Source: Oscillospiraceae bacterium (GTDB lineage Bacteria; Bacillota; Clostridia; Oscillospirales; Acutalibacteraceae). From it: DNA of 42,148 nucleotides. Location of the stretch: the NCBI GenBank assembly GCA_902780565.1, contig CACZGD010000004.1, forward strand, positions 1 through 42,148, read 5' to 3'. The notes under the pieces were generated by a model. The model saw only the letters and a list, made by a program, of their open reading frames with translations. It did no database searches and had not been told where the DNA came from. This document shows positions 16,183 to 25,205 of the stretch, piece by piece (position 1 is the first letter of the stretch; every line of letters begins with the position of its first letter). The translations under genes and the position numbers were made by a program.

Positions 16183-19161
16183 TCAGCTTTTGCTTTCGAG
16201 AATGATCTGCTGCAGGTCGGCGGTATTCAGCTTCTGCTCCGCGGAAAGCGCGTTGTACGCGTCGTCGCCGATCTCCGTTTTGGTTTTATTGAGCAGCAGA
16301 TCGCCCAAAGGCTTGCCGGTATCGTTCACGGCATATTCGCCATTGGGGTCGCCGTCGTAAAATTTATTGAGGATGTCGTGCGCCATCTGCGCGCGCTTTT
16401 TGCCGCCCTCGCTGCCTTTGCCGTTGTAATTATCACGGTATTCATTCAGCGCGGGCACAAAGGTATTGATGAATTCGGTGATAACAATATATGGTGTCAT
16501 GATCAAAGAAGAAATCCGCATCGTTGTCGTTATCCGTTTCAAGGATGTTGTCGCTCCACTTTGCGCCGACGTCAACGGCGTCGCCGCCGGAGAACAGGCA
16601 TACCGGCTCCATACCGGAACCCGGCGCAAGCCGCTCGGTCTGCACCGAAATCCCCACGATCGGCGTTCCGGCGAATTCTTCCTTGGTCTGGTAAATCGCA
16701 TATCCGTCGGGCGTGACCCCGGTATTGTTTTCCGCTCCCATTTTGGCGTAGTTGGCGTCGCCGAAAACGATGGTGTCCATCCCGCTGTTGGAGATACGGA
16801 TATCCCTTACGGCGCCTCCCTCGTCGCCGAGCTGATAGCCGATAAAGGTGTAGCCGTCGTAGGGCGTAAGGTTCATATCTATGAACGTGTAGCCCTCTTT
16901 TTTCAGAAGGTTGATCGCGTCCTCCCGCTTCTTGGAATACGAGAAGCGTACGTTTGTAACGTATCTTCCGTCGTCGGCCACGATACCGCCGCTGCCTCTT
17001 CCGGTATATTCGCCGGCAAAGAAGACGTAAAGGGCGGGTCTGCCGCGTTCTTCATTCTGAAAAGACACCTCGACGCTGTTGACGTTCTCGGCGGAAACGC
17101 CGTTGATCAGCGTCAGCGGGCAGTAGCCCTCCGGCGCGTTCAGATCGCTTTTTGTGATAAAGGGCTCTATGCCGGGGGTCACCTCGATCGGCTTGCCCGC
17201 CGCGGGGGACGTGGTATAATACAGCGTGACCCACCGGTCGTACGTGCTCTGAAACGCGTTTATATCCGCGTGTTCTTTTGATAACCCGCCTGTGTGAATG
17301 TACATAGCGTCGTGATCGTGATCTTCTGCGAGGAACGCATGTTCGTCGGCGTTGCTGGCAGCGGCGTCGTAGCGCACGTTGCACGTTTTGTTTTCATACT
17401 GACGCGCATCGAAATATCGTATGTATCAGCGCCATGGTTCAGCTGATCGCAGGTCTTTCCGCTGAGGAGGTCCGAAGACGAAGTCCAGCTTCCGCCATTG
17501 CTTTCACCGGTACCGGTGATTGTAGCTGCGGACCACTCAAGTGCATAAGAGCTAAGTGCCCATTTTGAATTGCCGCTGATACCGCCGACGGTATAGTCGC
17601 CGGTTACAATGCCGATATTTAAGCATTTCACAACATGACCTTCACCGCAGATGCCGCCGATATGTTCATAACCGTAGACCCTGCCCGCATTGATACAGCC
17701 GATAATACGGTCGCTCACGTCCAGCTTGCCGCAGATGCCGCCGACGTTTCTGTAGCTGACGCTGTAGATCTGCCCGTCGTTATAGCAGCCGAGTATGACG
17801 CCGCCTTTCACCCAACCCGCGATACCGCCGACGTGATCGGAGTAATAGCTCCCTCCTACCGTGCCGTGGTTGGCGCAGTATTCAATCACGCCGCCGGATG
17901 TGCCGGCGATGCCGCCGGCGTAGTTCCAGTTGTGTTTCACGGTGCCGTTGTTAACAGAGTAGCGGATAAAACCGTCGCTGTAGCCTGCGATACCGCCCCT
18001 GCAGTCGTCGTGGTCGCTCGAATTGACGGAGGCGTTCTGCGTGCAGTGATCCACGAAACCGCCGTACGCGATCGCGCCGATAACGCCGCCCTGGCGGATA
18101 TACGTGCAATTGCCTATCGTGACCTCGCTGTAAATATTACACAGATGTCCATATTGAAGCATTCCCACAATACCGCCGACGTGTTCGTTGCCCTTCACGG
18201 TACCCTTTACCTCGAGGTTGCATATCGTTCCCCCGGCGACCATCCCGAACAGAGCGTTATAGTCGTCGTCCGTTGTGCGGGAAAGACCGATGATCGCGTG
18301 ATTATGACCGTTGAAGCTGCCGCGGAACCAGTGGCCTTTGAATCCGATGGGCGTCCATTCAATGCCCGCGAGGTTGACGTCCCGTGTCAGGTGTATCGTC
18401 TTGCCTTCCATTTCGAAGCCGTTGACGACGAACGACGCAAGCCCGAAAAGGTCGGCGGCGGTGTTGATATAAAGATCGTTTTCGCCACCGTGGTCGTAAT
18501 ACCAGTCGTATGAGCAGGAGCCGTCCCATATGCTCCAGTTCGAGCCCGTGCAGTCGTGGCGGCTCGCGCCCCATTCGGACATCGGCTCGGTGGTGGAAAC
18601 GTGTACGAAACGGAAACGCTGCGCGGGGGTTCTGTTCTGAGAGTAAAGCTGAACCGACGCTCCGTCGTTCCAAATGTCTCCCGCGATATCTAGAACCTTA
18701 GAATCGTTGAGCTTTGCGTGTATGGAATAAGTGCCATCGCCGAGATTTTCAAGTCGCCAGAGCTGATTATCGCCGCCGTGATAGTTGTAGCATTGAACCG
18801 CCTTTCCGTCGGACACGTCGGCGCTCGGAACGTCGAAAACCTTACCGTTCATTTTGCTTTTGAAATAGTAATAATCTCCCGACTTACCGATGATCCAGCG
18901 CTGATTGTCTCCCCTGTACGCTTTCCAAAGCAGAAGCCTCGTTTCGCCGTCTGAGTCAAGATCTATTGCAGAGCTGCCTGCGCAGCACGGCACGATGGCG
19001 TATTCCTCACCTACGCCGTAACGCGCAAAATCGTCCGCTTCATCGTATAAACCTGCCGCTGCGCTGTCGGAGCTTTCCTCCGCGGATACGGGTACGGGAA
19101 GAGGCATGCAAAGAAGCGTCAGTATAAGCGCCAGACACAGCGCGGGGATTCGTTTTTTCAT
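16183..19161 (-). pseudogene. Secreted ricin-B/GLUG/MABP-like protein split by two frameshifts
   Basis: The start MKKRIPALCLALILTLLCMP at 19161 is a signal peptide behind a GGAGG site. A ricin-type lectin domain spans residues about 50-180 (DNQRWIIG, DNQLWRLENLG, AQRFRFV). A GLUG-type beta-solenoid follows at about 205-560 with many IGGICG, GGIVG and GGIAG repeats. Near 17.40-17.43 kb the frame changes, and a MABP-like region continues (EGYTFIDMNLTPYDGYTFIGYQLGDEG). Near 16.49-16.53 kb it changes again and the rest reads TEFINTFVPALNEYRDNY to LESKS at 16183. The shifts go in different directions. Joined, the product would be about 990 residues, probably a cell-surface glycan-binding protein. 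Decay or assembly indels cannot be separated here. Confidence 0.72.
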
Positions 19162-19166
19162 GCCTG

Positions 19167-21030
19167 TCACCTCCGTCCCTTCGGTTTTGCGGATTTGGTT
19201 ATTTTCTTAGCTGAACGCTTTCTTATAATGATGGCTGCCGCAGCGACAAGGATCAAAACGCCGCCGGCGATCAGCGCATAAATACCGCCTTTCCCGAAAA
19301 CGGAAACCTGGTATTTATTGCTGCGGTCGCTCCGTTCGGTACGTTTCCATATAAGGAGCGGATAAATCGCTGCGCATACCCGTGATACGCCCCGCGGATG
19401 CAGGCAGCCCGTCGCGCGGCGTGAGCATCGTGAGATTGATGTATCTGCCGGTCTCGGCAGGCGCTTCTGTCGCGGGCGTTTCTGTCGTGGGCGCTTCCGA
19501 TTCGGGCGCTTCTGTTGCGGGAGCTTCCGTTGCAGGAGCTTCCGTTGCAGGAGCTTCCGTTGCAGGAGCTTCCGTTGCGGGAGCTTCCGTCGCAGGAGCT
19601 TCCGTTGCGGGCACTTCCGTTGCGGGCACTTCCGCTGCCATTGCTTCCATTCCAAATGCATCCACAATCGATTCTTCCGTTGCCGGAGCTTCCATTGGAG
19701 GCGCTTCCGTCATGGGAGCTGCCGTCATCGGCGCTTCCGTGGTAGGCACGTCCGTCGTCGGTGTTTCCGTTGCGGGCGCTTCCGTCGTCGGTGTTTCCGC
19801 CGGCGATTCTGTCGGCGTTTCCGTTGCGGTTTCGAACGCGAAATCCATCGACGCATAACTGTCGATCAGCCGTACGGGAAGCTTGCAGCAGACCGTCTGA
19901 TCCTCCCACAGAGACAGATACAGGTCTTCGTTCATGCAGTAGGAATAGGCGGTCGTCGCGCCGGGAGAGAAGAAATAAGAATTGGCCCACGTCCCGAACA
20001 GAAAGTTCTGCGTTTGTTCCGGGGTTTCAGCATAGAGCATTGAGACGGGATTTCCGGCTTTCGCATCTTTTGTCCGGTAAAGATAATAGGGTTCTTTTGC
20101 GCCGATCGGCTGACTTGAAACCCGTACGTATTCCACGCCTGAAATACTGATCGCCGCCGCCGTAACGCGCCCGGCGTTTTCCGCCTTGCCGTCGACGATC
20201 TGCGCGTCCTCAAGAGACTTTACAGTCTCAGCGGAAACGGCAGTGATGCCTGTCACCGCATCCTGTGGGTCGGCGGTGCGTTCAAAAGCGATGATCGTAT
20301 ACGTGTCGGGCGAATCGTCGATATCGCCTTCCACAAAATAATTGTAGCCGCGTTCACACGCAGTATAAACGGCGTTCCACTTGTCGGTGTCGGTGACTAT
20401 CCCGATCTCGCTGATATAGGGGCGTACGATTCCGTCTCTTATCTGAAAAAGATATACGACGCCCTTGCTGGCTTCGTTCTCAAGGTCGGCGGGCGTACCG
20501 TTCTTCGTGCGGACGATATCCGCCCCGTCGTTTGAAATGGTGTAAAGAACCTTGTCGTCCTCCGTGCTGCCGCGCATGACGTCAAGACCGACAAGCGGCG
20601 CGCCGGCGCGCTCGTCGTGCGTCGCATAGAGACACCCGGCGCTGCCTTCGATCCCTTCATCCACGTCCACGTGGCTCACGCAGGCATAGACGATCCCGTT
20701 TGCGTCCGTAAAGGAATCACCCACGTCCGGAGACAAGATCACATTTGTAACGGGAGCGCCGGTATTCATTTTATAGGCAAGATACACCTGCGCGGCGGAG
20801 TCGGACGTTACGTTCAGCCCGACCATCATAACAGACCAGCCGTCCGCTTCCAGCTCGTCTACCGCTTGAGCGCCCGCCGCCACGCGCAGCTCTGTGATAA
20901 AGCGTCTGTTCGCGGCGTTTACCTGCACAGCCGTCGGCACGAACAGCGTCGTCGAAAGGAGCGCCGCCAGAAACACGGAAACAAATCGCCGGAATATAGA
21001 ATAAGGAATCCTCATAATCGCCATACTCAT
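19167..21030 (-). pseudogene. Anchored MABP/Thr-Pro-rich surface protein with a frameshift before its membrane anchor
   Basis: A signal peptide at residues about 10-38 is followed by several MABP-like beta repeats (for example GYNYFVEGDIDDSPDTYTIIAF). A low-complexity stalk of TEAPA-type pentapeptides spans residues about 395-525. The first frame stops at 19315. The next frame supplies a natural ending: KYQVSVFGKGG, then an Ala/Ile/Leu/Val-rich membrane helix and the basic tail RKRSAKKITKSAKPKGRR, ending at 19167. A single +1 slip near 19.32-19.39 kb joins them. The stop overlaps the ribosome site of the next gene, so the two formed an operon. Start choice among three close ATGs is uncertain. 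Confidence 0.7.
19465..19625. repeat. 15-bp coding tandem repeats (TEAPA stalk)
   Basis: Near-identical 15-bp units around GTTGCAGGAGCTTCC on the plus strand encode the pentapeptide T-E-A-P-A on the minus strand. The most regular part is listed; degenerate units continue to about 19830. Such arrays expand and contract by slippage. Confidence 0.85.
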
Positions 21031-21080
21031 CTTTCTGCATTATTTACATTCATACCTGCATACTCTGCCTCAGGGCAGAT

Positions 21081-21293
21081 TCATTTCGCCTTCACCTTTT
21101 TCTTTCTGAGAAACAGTATGATAGGTATATACGTGATCATCGGCAGCAAAATCCCCACATACCGGTAACAAGAATATCAAGTCGGATTATCAGAGAGAGG
21201 ATACTCTGATTTTGAGGATTCATCAGAGTACCCCATGTGCCCAATGGTCAGATGGATCCACTCTTGAAGCGTATGTACTGAAACATAACCCAT
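21081..21293 (-). pseudogene. Small membrane protein gene with an in-frame TGA
   Basis: The ATG at 21293 has a GGAGGAATTGGCC site and opens MGYVSVHTLQEWIHLTIGHMGY. After 38 codons TGA occurs at 21179-21177. The same frame then continues YSCYRYVGILLPMITYIPIILFLRKKKVKAK to a second stop at 21081, giving a membrane helix with a basic tail. The continuous sense of the frame suggests one 70-residue protein interrupted by a nonsense mutation. It follows the XRE gene by 15 bp. Family not recognised. Confidence 0.55.
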
Positions 21294-21308
21294 GGCCAAT
21301 TCCTCCGA

Positions 21309-21512
21309 TTACTCTTTTTCGTAATCCACGATATCCCCGATGTTTACGTCAAGCGCCTTGCAAATCCGTCCGAGCACCTCGAGACTGACCGCATGACCCT
21401 TTCACATTTTTGCAATGGTCGTGGAGGTGATATCGGTCATTTGCATCAGGTCTTTTTTTAACATCTTCCGGTCTATCAGAATTTTCCATAGCTTATTGTA
21501 ATTGAACGCCAT
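21309..21512 (-). pseudogene. XRE/Cro-type HTH regulator with an in-frame TGA
   Basis: The 68-codon frame begins MAFNYNKLWKILIDRKMLKKDL at 21512 and reads TSTTIAKM, then TGA (21404-21402), then KGHAVSLEVLGRICKALDVNIGDIVDYEKE. The two halves together are a complete YozG-type small HTH protein. Relatives usually have Gly after the AKM, so GGA to TGA is the simplest change. The ribosome site is TTAGGAGTAG. Confidence 0.75.
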
Positions 21513-21748
21513 TATTCTACTCCTAATTTTTTTTATTGACTTTGCGAAAATCAAGATTGAATGATTAAAAGCAAATATTAGTTTTACATTCGCTGGTTTT
21601 TGAAGCTTGTGAAGGATTCGTTCTGCGCACAGCCAGGTTTCAGCCAAGCCGCAGATTAGTTTTCCCCTCCCGGTTTTTCGATAGAATATACCCGAAAATA
21701 TGAAGCCGGAGGAAGAAAGCATGGCAAATCCAAGCTTGTTTCCTGTGA

Positions 21749-22231
21749 TCAACGGCAAAGCATTCTATTGTTACACAGACGATGGTAAACGGTAAAACCG
21801 AACCGATCTGCAAAAACAGGCCGAAAACGAAATCGAGCTGCCGCACGCTTCCGATTATCCCGCAGTTTGAGGATTTTCTTCTGACGCTTCGGGAGAAGCA
21901 GAAGCTGAATCGAAAGATCTGCGGAAACTGCTATTGTCAGGATTACCTCGATTACGTTTACGTGAACGATATGGGCGAGCCTATCAAGCCCGGCTATCTG
22001 ACGCAGGCGTTTCCGACTTTTCTGAAAAAGCACGGCTTGCGGCCGATCCGTTTTCACGATCTCCGGCATTCCAACGCCAGTATGCTTCACGCAACCGGCG
22101 TAGCCATGAAAGAGATCCAGCAGTGGCTCGGTCACAGCGATATCGGAACGACGTCCAATATTTATACGCATCTGGATCATGATTCCAATATCTCCTCCGC
22201 GCTTGCAATCAGCAAACATTTCCCGACCTGA
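21749..22231 (+). pseudogene. Tyrosine recombinase, C-terminal fragment
   Basis: The fragment reads HSIVTQTMVNGKTEPICKNRP onward and includes the catalytic core RFHDLRHSNASMLHATGV, EIQQWLGHSDIGTTSNIYTHLD with the HxxR, His and Tyr residues. The N-terminal arm-binding and core-binding domains and the first catalytic Arg are missing. Immediately upstream an unrelated start (ATG at 21721 behind CCGGAGGAAG, 24 codons) is joined in another frame, marking the junction near 21.74-21.78 kb. The fragment lies beside a tRNA-Leu 3' half, its likely target. Confidence 0.85.
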
Positions 22232-22283
22232 CCGGAGGGCGATTTCAGCGTAAAACGCCGCTTGCAGAGAGCCGTTTCCGGGC

Positions 22284-22325
22284 ATAAAAAAATCCGGGAG
22301 CCCTTGAAAAATAAGGGTTCCCGGA
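22284..22325 (-). terminator. Terminator behind the tRNA-Leu 3' half
   Basis: Arms 22293-22305 and 22313-22325 pair (TCCGGG/CCCGGA and CCCTT/AAGGG around a 2-nt mismatch), with seven T residues on the minus strand. Confidence 0.85.
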
Positions 22326-22328
22326 CGA

Positions 22329-22384
22329 TGGTGCCGGTGGCGGCGGTCGAACCCGCACGGTGTCGCCACCGCTGGATTTTGAGT
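22329..22384 (-). pseudogene. 3' half of tRNA-Leu(CAA): attachment-site scar
   Basis: On the minus strand the segment runs from the anticodon loop (ACTCAAAATCCAG, anticodon CAA) through a long class II variable arm and the T arm (GCGGGTTCGACCGC) to acceptor 3' strand CCACCGGCACCA. The 5' half (D arm and 5' anticodon stem) is absent; unrelated DNA begins at 22385. Break positions in the anticodon stem are typical of tyrosine-recombinase crossover in tRNA genes. Confidence 0.88.
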
Positions 22385-22710
22385 GCTTAAGGGAATAGCG
22401 ACAATACTTACCTGAAAATATCCGTTATATGGAAGCTGACGGAAGCTTGTTCCCCTTGAAAAACGGCGATTGATAGGGGTGCTCCTTCCAAAATATCCGT
22501 TTGCCCTTACACTGCAAGGATTTCGGGCACTTCAAGAACATTGGAAAAATGGAGGACATTCGGAGGACACAAATTCTGTTTTCAAATGAATCAAAAATGA
22601 ATTACCGTGCCGGATAATGGCGAGGACATTCAAAAACAAAACCATTCACACACATATGTATACGTGCTTTCGTCTGCCGTTGATATTACCATCTGAAAGG
22701 ACTGTATACC
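22385..22710. repeat. 326-bp gene-free end segment with GAGGACA repeats
   Basis: No convincing gene. GAGGACA occurs at 22552-22558, 22563-22569 and 22622-22628, twice extended to GAGGACATT. Short repeated boxes beside an attachment scar are what integrase or excisionase arm sites look like. This is inference; no footprint evidence. Confidence 0.45.
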
Positions 22711-22977
22711 ATGAAACGCGAACAATACGAAACGCTGTTTGCATCGTACCCCGACATACTTACCTTACCGGAGCTTTGCGATATGTTCGGAGGGATAGGC
22801 GACGGCACTGCAAGATATCTTCTACAGGGAGAATACATCGAGCATTTTGTGATCCGGCACACCTATTACATCCCGAAATGCTGCGCGATTGATTACCTCA
22901 TGTCAAAGCACTACCGCATTTTCAAAAAGAAGCTAAGGCATCAGATCGATGCCAAGAAAGGGGGCGCAGACAAATGA
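22711..22977 (+). CDS. Small HTH protein of mobile-element backbone
   Basis: 88 residues, MKREQYETLFASYPDILTLPELCDMFGGIG onward. The TLPELCDMFGG...ARYLLQGEYIEHFVI pattern resembles excisionase/MerR-like helix-turn-helix proteins that accompany TnpV in Clostridial elements. The start follows a GAAAGGACTG site. The stop overlaps the tnpV-like start by 4 bp, so the two are translated together. Confidence 0.7.
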   Translation: MKREQYETLFASYPDILTLPELCDMFGGIGDGTARYLLQGEYIEHFVIRHTYYIPKCCAIDYLMSKHYRIFKKKLRHQIDAKKGGADK

Positions 22978-23393
22978 AGCTGATTATCGACGAGCGCACC
23001 GGTTGGGAATATGAGCTGCAAGGTGACTATTATTACCCTACCGGCAGAGTTCAGAAAAACGGCGTGATGACGCCGAGCGAACCACCCGAAGATGACAAGC
23101 CGGAAGAAGAAAAACCGGTCGGCATCTGGGCTCAGCGGCATTTGCGCCACATCCGGCAATACAAAAAAACGCTGCATCTCGATTTGCTCACATCCGGAAA
23201 GCTGAACGTCTACCTTGCCGATCTCGACGAGCAGGCAGATGACCTCTTCCTTCGGCTGATAAAAGAAATGGCTGCGACGGAGGGTGTGACGGAGACGCTG
23301 AAAGCAAAAGACCAGATGGCCTGGGTGCAGCGGATGAATAATATCCGGCAACGGGCGACGGAGATCGTGAACCGGGATCTGATTTATAATTAA
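22974..23393 (+). CDS. TnpV-family transposon-encoded protein
   Basis: 139 residues with the family hallmarks: MKLIIDERTGWEYELQGDYYYP at the N-terminus, KPVGIWAQRHLRHIRQYKK in the middle and MAWVQRMNNIRQRATEIV at the end. TnpV proteins occur in Tn4451-like and other Clostridial elements, and their biochemical role is not established. The family usually has about 115-140 residues, so it is complete. A terminator follows. Confidence 0.85.
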   Translation: MKLIIDERTGWEYELQGDYYYPTGRVQKNGVMTPSEPPEDDKPEEEKPVGIWAQRHLRHIRQYKKTLHLDLLTSGKLNVYLADLDEQADDLFLRLIKEMAATEGVTETLKAKDQMAWVQRMNNIRQRATEIVNRDLIYN

Positions 23394-23412
23394 CCCTTAG
23401 AAACACAAAAAT

Positions 23413-23452
23413 AAAGTCAAGTATGGTTTGCCGAATCGTACTTGACTTTTTT
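23413..23452 (+). terminator. Terminator after the TnpV gene
   Basis: An 11-bp perfect stem (23413-23423 with 23439-23449), 15-nt loop and T tail. Confidence 0.88.
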
Positions 23453-23501
23453 ATCTTTGCGGTGCTTTGCCGTATACGTCGCGGTATGCCTTTGCTTTCT
23501 G

Positions 23502-23548
23502 TTATACCCATTATACCCATTTTATTCAATTCTTCAAAATGGGTATAA
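23502..23548. repeat. TTATACCCA repeats, direct and inverted
   Basis: TTATACCCA occurs at 23502-23510 and again at 23511-23519. The second copy extends to a 13-bp inverted repeat (23511-23523 with 23536-23548, loop 12). No T run follows, so it looks like a protein-binding site and not a terminator. It lies in the gap of about 370 bp between the TnpV and AlbA_2 genes. Confidence 0.5.
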
Positions 23549-23637
23549 CACCGTTCCGGCGGTTTTTAAGTAATAACAGAAATACTGATAAAAGTCATTT
23601 ATTTCTATTCTAATGCCGAATCATCAGAATGTACCTT

Positions 23638-23680
23638 GCGAATATGAATAAACCGGTTATTCGCTTTTATTTTGCGAATA
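23638..23680. promoter_or_regulatory. GCGAATA operator-like boxes
   Basis: GCGAATA at 23638-23644 and 23674-23680 (36 bp apart), with the inverse TATTCGC at 23658-23664, directly upstream of the AlbA_2 gene promoter. The spacing suggests cooperative binding, possibly autoregulation. Confidence 0.45.
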
Positions 23681-23705
23681 TTCACCGGAAATTCACTGAA
23701 TCCGA

Positions 23706-23733
23706 TTGACAGGGCGAATTTTTTGAGTATAAT
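23706..23733 (+). promoter_or_regulatory. Promoter of the AlbA_2 gene
   Basis: TTGACA (23706-23711), 16-bp spacer, TATAAT (23728-23733), 31 bp before the GTG start. Confidence 0.82.
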
Positions 23734-23764
23734 ATACTTAGAATCTTTATAAGGAGGTGTCCCC

Positions 23765-25060
23765 GTGAACTACGAAACCGAAAACATAGAATTCAAGGCT
23801 CAGTTTGCTGAGGATATCTATAAAGAAGTCATCGCTTTTGCCAATACGGACGGTGGCGTGGTATACGTCGGCATAGACAACGACGGAAATGCCGTCGGCC
23901 TGAAAAACGTGGATCAGGAGTATACCCGTATCACCAACGGTATCCGTGACGCCATTATGCCGGACGTCACGATGTTTGTGCGCTTTTCGATCCAGGATAA
24001 CAAGGTTGTGCGTATTACGGTCAGCGAAGGAACCAACAAGCCTTACTACCTCAAAGGAAAAGGCCTGAAGCCCAGCGGCGTATTCGTGCGGCAGGGCACG
24101 TCCAGCGTTCCCGCTTCTCCCGAGCAGATCCGCCAGATGATCAAGGAGAGCGACGGCGATACGTTTGAGGAAATGCGCTCCATGGAGCAGGATCTGTCTT
24201 TCGATGCCGCCGCAAACGCCTTCAAAAAATATGGCGTGCCATTCGGTGCGGAGAAATACCGTGCGCTGGGGATCACCCAGAAAAACGACGAGCTGTTTAC
24301 GAATCTTGCGCTTATTATTTCCGATCAGTGCGCCCACACAACGAAGGTTGCCGTTTTCGGCGATGATTCCAATACCGTATTCAAGGATAACAAGGAATTC
24401 GGCGGTTCCGTTTTCACGCAGCTTGAAGACACATTCAATTATCTGATGCTTTGCAATAGGACTCAGGCGACGTTTAAGGGGTTGGAACGTATCGAGAAGC
24501 AGGATTACCCGGAGGAAGCCCTTCGTGAGGCGCTCCTGAATGCGTTGGTGCACCGCGATTACAGCTTCAGCGGCAGCATTATCATCAACGTGAACGACGC
24601 ACGGATGGAGTTCATTTCCATCGGCGGTTTGCTTCCCGGCCTTTCCACCGAGGATATCCGGATCGGGATTTCCCAGCCGCGCAACAAGAATCTTGCCGAA
24701 ATGTTCCACCGTCTGCGTCTGATCGAAAGCTATGGCACCGGCATCCGCAGGATCTATAAGCTCTATGAGAACTGTCCCGTGCAGCCGGTGATCGAGGCGA
24801 CGCCCAACGCCTTTAAGATGGTGCTGCCGAATATGAACGCGGTTTCAGATGCAGTCATCAAGCCCGAAACTCTGATTACGCCGCAAATGAAAAAGGTTCT
24901 GGATTATATTTCCGAGCACGGACAGATCACGGATGAGGCGATACAAACCCTGTTGGGAATCAAAAAGACTCGCGCGTTCGATCTGATGAAGCAGATGCGG
25001 AATATGGGGCTCATCCGCGTAGTCGGTAGAGGCGCAGAGAAACAATACTTGATGAAGTAG
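23765..25060 (+). CDS. AlbA_2/Schlafen-type putative DNA-binding protein with winged helix
   Basis: 431 residues, GTG start behind AAGGAGGTG. The N-terminal AlbA_2 domain covers about 1-125 (ENIEFKAQFAEDIYKEVIAFANTDGG, VYVGIDNDGNAVGL). A GHKL-like ATPase section covers about 250-340 (REALLNALVHRDYSFSG, ESYGTGIRRIY). The C-terminal winged helix covers about 365-430 (ILTPQMKKVLDYISEHGQITDEAIQTLLG type). Such proteins are putative transcriptional regulators often found near defence genes. Length is normal for the family. It is the first gene of the cargo, has its own promoter with repeat boxes, and is less A+T-rich than the genes after it. Confidence 0.87.
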   Translation: MNYETENIEFKAQFAEDIYKEVIAFANTDGGVVYVGIDNDGNAVGLKNVDQEYTRITNGIRDAIMPDVTMFVRFSIQDNKVVRITVSEGTNKPYYLKGKGLKPSGVFVRQGTSSVPASPEQIRQMIKESDGDTFEEMRSMEQDLSFDAAANAFKKYGVPFGAEKYRALGITQKNDELFTNLALIISDQCAHTTKVAVFGDDSNTVFKDNKEFGGSVFTQLEDTFNYLMLCNRTQATFKGLERIEKQDYPEEALREALLNALVHRDYSFSGSIIINVNDARMEFISIGGLLPGLSTEDIRIGISQPRNKNLAEMFHRLRLIESYGTGIRRIYKLYENCPVQPVIEATPNAFKMVLPNMNAVSDAVIKPETLITPQMKKVLDYISEHGQITDEAIQTLLGIKKTRAFDLMKQMRNMGLIRVVGRGAEKQYLMK

Positions 25061-25123
25061 TTACTGCCGTTTATAAACGTCAGGTGGAAATTGTCATCAT
25101 GGGCGAGCAGGATTGAAGTATGC

Positions 25124-25132
25124 TGATATAAT
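25124..25132 (+). promoter_or_regulatory. Extended -10 promoter for the methyltransferase operon
   Basis: TGATATAAT (25124-25132) is an extended -10 (TG-N-TATAAT) with no good -35, about 70 bp before the chosen start. Confidence 0.45.
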
Positions 25133-25205
25133 AAATCCGCTTAAATAACCAAATAAATAGTATGACCGTTGTTTATGTTTTTTGATGTGAAGGAGAGTGT
25201 TCTTT

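Noticed and set aside
16490..17430. Programmed ribosomal frameshifting in the GLUG/MABP gene
   Set aside because: The two shifts go in different directions, and no slippery heptamer followed by a stable hairpin was seen.
19465..19830. The regular repeats as a CRISPR array
   Set aside because: Units are contiguous 15-mers with no spacers, and they encode a pentapeptide stalk in the correct frame.
21177..21404. Reassignment of TGA to a sense codon
   Set aside because: Many intact genes in the window end with TGA at the expected place (for example at 4677, 7678 and 31793), so the standard code applies and the two internal TGAs are mutations or errors.
22329..22384. A functional tRNA gene
   Set aside because: The 5' half, including the D arm and 5' acceptor strand, is missing.
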